A stretch of DNA of 10,064 nucleotides from Methanoregula sp. (lineage in GTDB: Archaea; Halobacteriota; Methanomicrobia; Methanomicrobiales; Methanospirillaceae), in assembly GCA_028705545.1 (NCBI GenBank), contig JAQWDG010000017.1:6635-16698 (forward strand), read 5' to 3'. Positions within the stretch are counted from its first letter, which is position 1. Every line of letters begins with the position of its first letter. The notes below the pieces were generated by a model. The model made no database searches and was not told the DNA's origin. It worked only from the letters and a program-made list of their open reading frames with translations. Both the position numbers and the translations under genes were made by a program. Of the stretch, positions 6,354 through 10,064 are shown one piece after another.

Positions 6354-6431
6354 ATGTTTTTTCCACATGATCCCGATATGAATGCTTTTTTGATCAGGGA
6401 AGATTGGCCGCTGGAGGAGGAAGATCCATGA
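6354..6431 (+). CDS. Tiny ORF, 25 residues, possible leader or small protein
   Basis: The product begins MFFPHDPDMNAFLIRED and ends WPLEEEDP; it is strongly acidic at the C-terminus. GGAGAGAGG precedes the ATG by a few bases. Its TGA overlaps the ATG of the next tiny ORF (ATGA), the usual layout for coupled translation. The frame is open upstream to 6243 without an ATG (one GTG is present), so it could instead be the tail of a decayed gene. I recognise no family. The case rests on the ribosome site and the coupling only. Confidence 0.4.
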   Translation: MFFPHDPDMNAFLIREDWPLEEEDP

Positions 6432-6484
6432 CAGGCTTCCTCAGGATTATCCAACACGTTATTAATGACTTAAGGAGTGCTTAG
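6428..6484 (+). CDS. Tiny ORF, 18 residues, coupled between ORF 6354 and the glycosyltransferase
   Basis: The product is MTGFLRIIQHVINDLRSA, which could form one amphipathic helix. A strong ribosome site, GGAGGAGG (6415-6422), lies at a suitable distance before its ATG, and its TAG ends two bases before the glycosyltransferase ATG at 6487. The ribosome site of the glycosyltransferase (AAGGAG, 6472-6477) lies inside this ORF. It may encode a small protein or serve to couple translation. No family is recognised. Confidence 0.4.
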   Translation: MTGFLRIIQHVINDLRSA

Positions 6485-6486
6485 AA

Positions 6487-7224
6487 ATGCCCAATACAAT
6501 ACTTGTGTTTATTCCAACATACAATGAACGGGACAATGTCCTGAAACTGTATGAGCGGATATCAAATCTGAAACTCCCGCTGGACATCCTGTTTATCGAC
6601 GATAATTCACCGGATGGAACCGGGGATGTCCTTGACAGGATCAATAAACCAGATGTTTTCGTTATTCACCGGTCAGGCAAACTGGGCATCGGAAGTGCAC
6701 ACAAAGACGGAATTGCGTGGGCATATTCGCATGGATATGCACAGCTTATCACCATGGATTCAGATTTCCTTCACAGGCCAGAAGATATTCCGGCAATGAT
6801 GGAGCAATCAAAAAAATCAGATATTGTAGTTGCATCCAGATTTATTCAGAAAGATAGTCTGCAGGAATGGGCACTGTGGCGAAAATTCCTGACAACTTCC
6901 GGACATGTAGTAACAAGACTGTTCCTGAATATTCCATACGATATCACAGGAGCGTTCCGGTTATACAAACTTGACAGGATTCCCAAGAACCTGTTTGAAA
7001 AAATAACGAGCAATGGGTACTCGTTTTTCCCTGAAAGTCTGAACATAATGAGCCGAAACAACATATGCATATCAGAAGTTCCGGTTATACTCCCTCAAAG
7101 AACCTATGGTGATTCAAAATTAAAATTCAAGGATATGGTCCAGTGGCTTCTGTTTATTATATCACTGGGGTTTCGGAATATCTTTAGTAAAAAGGATATT
7201 CTCCCAAAATCCGAAAACATATAA
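6487..7224 (+). CDS. Family 2 glycosyltransferase, dolichol/polyprenyl-phosphate mannosyltransferase-like (DPM1 type)
   Basis: 245 residues, the size of a single-domain DPM1-type enzyme without membrane anchor. Visible motifs: IPTYNERDN (9-17), the nucleotide-sugar site IDDNSPDGT (37-45), the DxD-type metal motif MDSDFLHRPEDIP (90-102), ASRF (116-119), DITGAFRLY (152-160) and EVPVILPQRTYGDSKL (197-212). The only strongly hydrophobic stretch is near the end (220-228). The family transfers a hexose, often mannose or glucose, from a nucleotide sugar to polyprenyl phosphate on the cytoplasmic face; the sugar here cannot be read from sequence. The ATG at 6487 has AAGGAG nine bases upstream and directly follows two tiny coupled ORFs. 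The gene is more AT-rich than the left-hand genes, and it faces the convergent GtrA-fusion gene, which belongs to the same kind of pathway. Confidence 0.9.
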   Translation: MPNTILVFIPTYNERDNVLKLYERISNLKLPLDILFIDDNSPDGTGDVLDRINKPDVFVIHRSGKLGIGSAHKDGIAWAYSHGYAQLITMDSDFLHRPEDIPAMMEQSKKSDIVVASRFIQKDSLQEWALWRKFLTTSGHVVTRLFLNIPYDITGAFRLYKLDRIPKNLFEKITSNGYSFFPESLNIMSRNNICISEVPVILPQRTYGDSKLKFKDMVQWLLFIISLGFRNIFSKKDILPKSENI

Positions 7225-7343
7225 AAATAAAACAGGTTACACAATCAAATTTTTGTCAAGCCGGCCAAGACGGGTATCAAATATAAGAGGGGTCTATATA
7301 AACCCTACATGAAACCTTTCTGAAAATGAATTGTCTCAATAAT
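7225..7343. other. Convergent intergenic region with T5 tract and TATA-bearing palindrome
   Basis: Between two converging genes lie AT-rich bases with a plus-strand T5 run (7250-7254) as a possible terminator for the upstream glycosyltransferase. There is also a near-perfect 16-bp palindrome GGGTCTATATAAACCC (7290-7305, one mismatched pair). No strong terminator is seen for the minus-strand gene. Confidence 0.45.
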
Positions 7344-8453
7344 TTAATTGCTTTTTTTCCAGGTAAAATGCCGGTTTATTAAAAAATTCCATGTAAATGC
7401 AATCAGAATCCCGAAGAGATTAGCAATCCGGTAATCAATACCGGCATATAATGCCAGCATATTCAGGATGACAAAATTGATGACCGCACCACCGAGCGAG
7501 ATCATTTGGTACGAGAGGAAGCGCTGCCACCGGTGAGTTATGGCATGATGCTTATCAGATTTAAACGTCCAGAGATCATTCCAGATGAAATTGCTTATGA
7601 TCGATAATTCAATGGCAAAAATACTAGCAATCCAGAGGTCCAAATGGGCGAACTCTTTTAAATAGATGAGCATCCCCTCATTCACAACGAGACCGGAGAG
7701 CCCCACCATCCCGAACATAAAGAACTTTTTCCATTCCTGCCAGACTACGCTGTCATGATGGTTCCAGGAATACCAGGCATTGTCGATCACCTGAATTACA
7801 TAATCGATGAGAAGTTTCAGGCCAAATTTTCTCGAGCTCTCCGCCGGATCCACGAACTCGAATGGGATCTCCTTTGCCGTCTTCCAGTGGCCTTTCCCAA
7901 GAACTTCCAGAAGGATTTTATATCCCCGTGGTTTAAGAGGCGCCTGTTCAATGACACTCTTTTTTACCGCAAAACAGCCACTGACCGGATCTCGGATTTC
8001 TGGAAAGAGCAATCTACCAAGTAAAGTCACACCAAGTGAGGTTACCTGCCATTTGAGCGGCCACTTTTTTACAATGCCGCATTCAACGAACCGGCTTCCG
8101 ATTACAAGATCGTTTCCGGCACGAATCTCTAGAAGCATCTGGGGAATACAGGTAGCTGCATGGGGAAAATCCGCATCCATGACCAGAACGATATCCGATT
8201 GCGCTTTATGGATCCCTTCAACCACGGATTGGTAATTTCCATCTCCTTTCCTTTGGACAACAAAATGAATAGAGGGATTTGTCTTTTGTAGTTCCCTGAC
8301 AATTTCAATGGTCCGATCCGGTAAATTGTTGTTGACAACAAAAATTTCGCCATAAATGGAATGCTGGGAAAAGACCGCGTTCACTTCCTGAATGATCGCA
8401 GCGATATTGACATCTCCCCTGAGCGTAGGGATGATGACTGTCAGGTCATACAT
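7344..8453 (-). CDS. Family 2 glycosyltransferase fused to GtrA-like flippase domain, altered nucleotide-binding motifs
   Basis: 369 residues in two parts. Residues 1-230 are a DPM1-like GT-A domain: VIIPTLRGDVNI (6-17), FVVNNNLPDRT (38-48), VMDADFPHAATCIP (91-104, the metal motif intact), GSRF (119-122) and DPVSGCFAVKKS (155-166). The usual PTYNE reads PTLRG, and the usual DDxSxDGT reads NNNLPDRT, so the nucleotide-sugar end of the site is unusual. Residues about 242-366 are a GtrA domain with four membrane helices (about 243-260, 273-290, 312-335, 342-360) and its NFIWNDLWTF and NFLINRHFTW motifs. GtrA domains are thought to move polyprenyl-phosphate sugars across the membrane. The ATG at 8453-8451 follows the GT39 stop by 15 bases, so the two are one unit. 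It probably makes or flips the lipid-linked donor for GT39; with the changed motifs it may use an unusual donor or act mainly as flippase. Confidence 0.9.
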   Translation of the reverse strand: MYDLTVIIPTLRGDVNIAAIIQEVNAVFSQHSIYGEIFVVNNNLPDRTIEIVRELQKTNPSIHFVVQRKGDGNYQSVVEGIHKAQSDIVLVMDADFPHAATCIPQMLLEIRAGNDLVIGSRFVECGIVKKWPLKWQVTSLGVTLLGRLLFPEIRDPVSGCFAVKKSVIEQAPLKPRGYKILLEVLGKGHWKTAKEIPFEFVDPAESSRKFGLKLLIDYVIQVIDNAWYSWNHHDSVVWQEWKKFFMFGMVGLSGLVVNEGMLIYLKEFAHLDLWIASIFAIELSIISNFIWNDLWTFKSDKHHAITHRWQRFLSYQMISLGGAVINFVILNMLALYAGIDYRIANLFGILIAFTWNFLINRHFTWKKSN

Positions 8454-8468
8454 GGCAGCACACGGAAA

Positions 8469-10004
8469 TTATTGGGAAGTAAAGAGGAAAATTCCGGTAT
8501 CCTGCCCGGCATATTTCGTGTTGTTATTCAGCCAGTGAACTGCATCGCCAGCGGGATTTGCCGCACTGATATCCTGTGTCACGATAAAGAAGACCGTATT
8601 GTTACCCCGTTCCCGGTACACATTTTCCAGATCCCCACTGGTTGTTGCACCGTATTCGTGGGTATTGTCCTTTATAGAGGAGTAGTAATAATTGAGCGGC
8701 AGGCTCATGTAATCGGGAACTGTCACAACGATATCCCCGGGACTTGTCCGCTCTGCTAAAGCCTGAGAGAACCCCCTCCAGTCATCCTTGGAGTAGCCGG
8801 TATAATACCCGCTCGCTGCAAGGGCTGCACAACCAACGATACAAAACATCGCGATAAACCCATATATGACAGCCTTGTTCCCCCATAGGGAATATACAGT
8901 CCGGTACGAGATGGCAATTCCGATGAAAAAGACGAGGGATAAAAATATCAGGTAACGTGGCTGCATCGGCATTTTAAACGAGAGTACGAAACTGATGGCA
9001 AAAGTAAGGGCCGTGATTACGAGGAGGAAAATCCCCTTGTTTCTCTCGATCAGAAACGCCTGGACAATCCCTATGGCAAAGAGTACTACAAAAAGGATCA
9101 TGACCAGCTCGTTGAACCCGGAGATCTGGCGTAATGTCTCCGGAATAATAGTCATTCCCTGAATCCCAAATGTCGGTGCCGATGCAGTCCGTTTTATAAA
9201 AAGACCGATAGTAACAAGGATCAGGGGAAGACAAAGAATCACAAATACAATAACCCCTAACACTAACAACTTCAGGTTATTGAACTCTTTTCGGATCTTC
9301 GGGGCCCAGACGATGAGCGCATACAGGACCAGCGCGGCGATCATCACGAACGCATAGAAATGGGTCCAGAACGCCAGGGCCGAAAAGACACCGAACCAGA
9401 TCCATTGGATCCGATTCCCTGATTTCATCGCTTTAAGGAAGAAGAATGTCGCGAGGGCGACAAAAAAGAGCATCATGGAGTATGCCCGGGCTTCCTGGGA
9501 GTAATAGATCAAGAACGGCGAGACTGCACAGGCAGCGGCGGCAAGTATCCCGGTGTTCCGGTCGAGGAATTCCTTTCCAACAAGATAAAAGACCGGGATG
9601 GAAAGAACACCCAGCAGAGCCGGGACGAATCGCAGAATCACCTCGTTATTCCCGAACATTAACATGATATGTTCGGCCCAGTGGAAAAGTGGCGGGTTGA
9701 ATTCTCCTCCCGCCGTTATTCCCCAGATGTCGGCAAACGAGTTCACAGAGAAATTGTATGTGGCGGCTTCATCCAGCCAGAGGGAGTTGTACCCGAGATT
9801 ATAGAACCGGAGAAAAAGGCCGGCGATGGTAAGAACGATCAGGGCCTGGACATACCTGCTTTTTGTGACAAGCGACCCGATATTTTCAAACGTAATATCC
9901 CGAAAAGTCGTAATCGGGGAGACATAACCGTCATCGAGATCGCACTCCGCGGCGATGTCCGTCCCTCTTTTGTCTCCTGTCTTTTTCTTTGCCATCGCAC
10001 TCAC
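8469..10004 (-). CDS. GT39/PMT-type polytopic membrane glycosyltransferase
   Basis: 511 residues. A hydrophilic, charged N-terminal arm (1-50) is followed by about eleven membrane segments (roughly 52-70 to 376-396) and a soluble C-terminal part (about 400-511), probably outside the cell. The first large loop carries the GT-C signature LWLDEAATY (75-83), whose Asp-Glu is the expected catalytic motif of PMT/ArnT enzymes, and FNPPLFHW (102-109) later in the loop. SQEARAYSM (169-177) is also typical. The family moves a sugar from a polyprenyl phosphate to a protein or lipid on the outer face of the membrane; acceptor and sugar are unknown. The given start is GTG (10004-10002); an ATG three codons on (9995-9993) is an equally possible start. 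A TATA-like box lies about 25 bases before the GTG. First gene of a unit with the GtrA fusion. Confidence 0.9.
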   Translation of the reverse strand: MSAMAKKKTGDKRGTDIAAECDLDDGYVSPITTFRDITFENIGSLVTKSRYVQALIVLTIAGLFLRFYNLGYNSLWLDEAATYNFSVNSFADIWGITAGGEFNPPLFHWAEHIMLMFGNNEVILRFVPALLGVLSIPVFYLVGKEFLDRNTGILAAAACAVSPFLIYYSQEARAYSMMLFFVALATFFFLKAMKSGNRIQWIWFGVFSALAFWTHFYAFVMIAALVLYALIVWAPKIRKEFNNLKLLVLGVIVFVILCLPLILVTIGLFIKRTASAPTFGIQGMTIIPETLRQISGFNELVMILFVVLFAIGIVQAFLIERNKGIFLLVITALTFAISFVLSFKMPMQPRYLIFLSLVFFIGIAISYRTVYSLWGNKAVIYGFIAMFCIVGCAALAASGYYTGYSKDDWRGFSQALAERTSPGDIVVTVPDYMSLPLNYYYSSIKDNTHEYGATTSGDLENVYRERGNNTVFFIVTQDISAANPAGDAVHWLNNNTKYAGQDTGIFLFTSQ

Positions 10005-10023
10005 TATCTATTTGTCATGGTTC

Positions 10024-10033
10024 GGATATATCT
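10024..10033 (-). promoter_or_regulatory. Putative TATA box of the GT39-GtrA unit
   Basis: The minus strand reads AAGATATATCCG; the AT core is centred about 25 bases before the GTG at 10004 and 34 before the ATG at 9995. That distance predicts a transcript with almost no leader, in agreement with the lack of a ribosome site before either start. Confidence 0.5.
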
Positions 10034-10064
10034 TGCCGCCATACGTACCCGCTACCCGGGAATT

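Noticed and set aside
6462..6644. 60-codon minus-strand ORF at the start of the first glycosyltransferase
   Set aside because: It overlaps the conserved PTYNE and DDNSPDGT coding region on the other strand, and has no ribosome site or family features.

Overview
This looks like a stretch of a methanogenic archaeon chromosome, most likely from the Methanomicrobiales (inference). The evidence is the archaeal-style signals (TATA-like boxes at the expected distance from starts, oligo-T terminators), a SelB-like elongation-factor paralogue known from archaea, a DUF296/PPC protein, and PMT-type and GtrA-type surface glycosylation genes. Exact placement needs a database search.

Left part (1-5983), visibly GC-rich and all on the minus strand: (a) a two-gene unit with a PPC/DUF296 protein (2134-1544) followed 17 bases later by a YgiQ/UPF0313 radical SAM protein (from 1526, running off the left edge); (b) a lemA-DUF2207 membrane pair (4699-2287) behind a region with two tandem 17-bp palindromes and several oligo-T tracts; (c) a SelB-like translation-factor homologue whose GTPase domain has lost its nucleotide-binding motifs (5983-5012).

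Middle (5984-6486): about 500 bases of more AT-rich sequence. It holds several short perfect palindromes and, at its right end, two tiny ORFs (25 and 18 codons). These overlap by four bases, each has a purine-rich ribosome site, and they lead directly into a glycosyltransferase gene.

Right part (6487-10064): a cell-surface glycosylation locus. A soluble DPM1-like family 2 glycosyltransferase (plus strand) faces a convergent minus-strand pair: a GT39/PMT-like membrane glycosyltransferase (10004-8469) and a family 2 glycosyltransferase fused to a GtrA flippase-like domain (8453-7344). Together these could charge a polyprenyl phosphate with sugar, flip it across the membrane and transfer the sugar outside the cell. 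The fused glycosyltransferase has substitutions in its nucleotide-binding motifs.

No rRNA, tRNA, CRISPR array, insertion sequence or phage gene was recognised. The most promising unexplained items are the tandem operator-like palindromes before lemA, the coupled tiny ORFs, and the two proteins with degenerate active sites.
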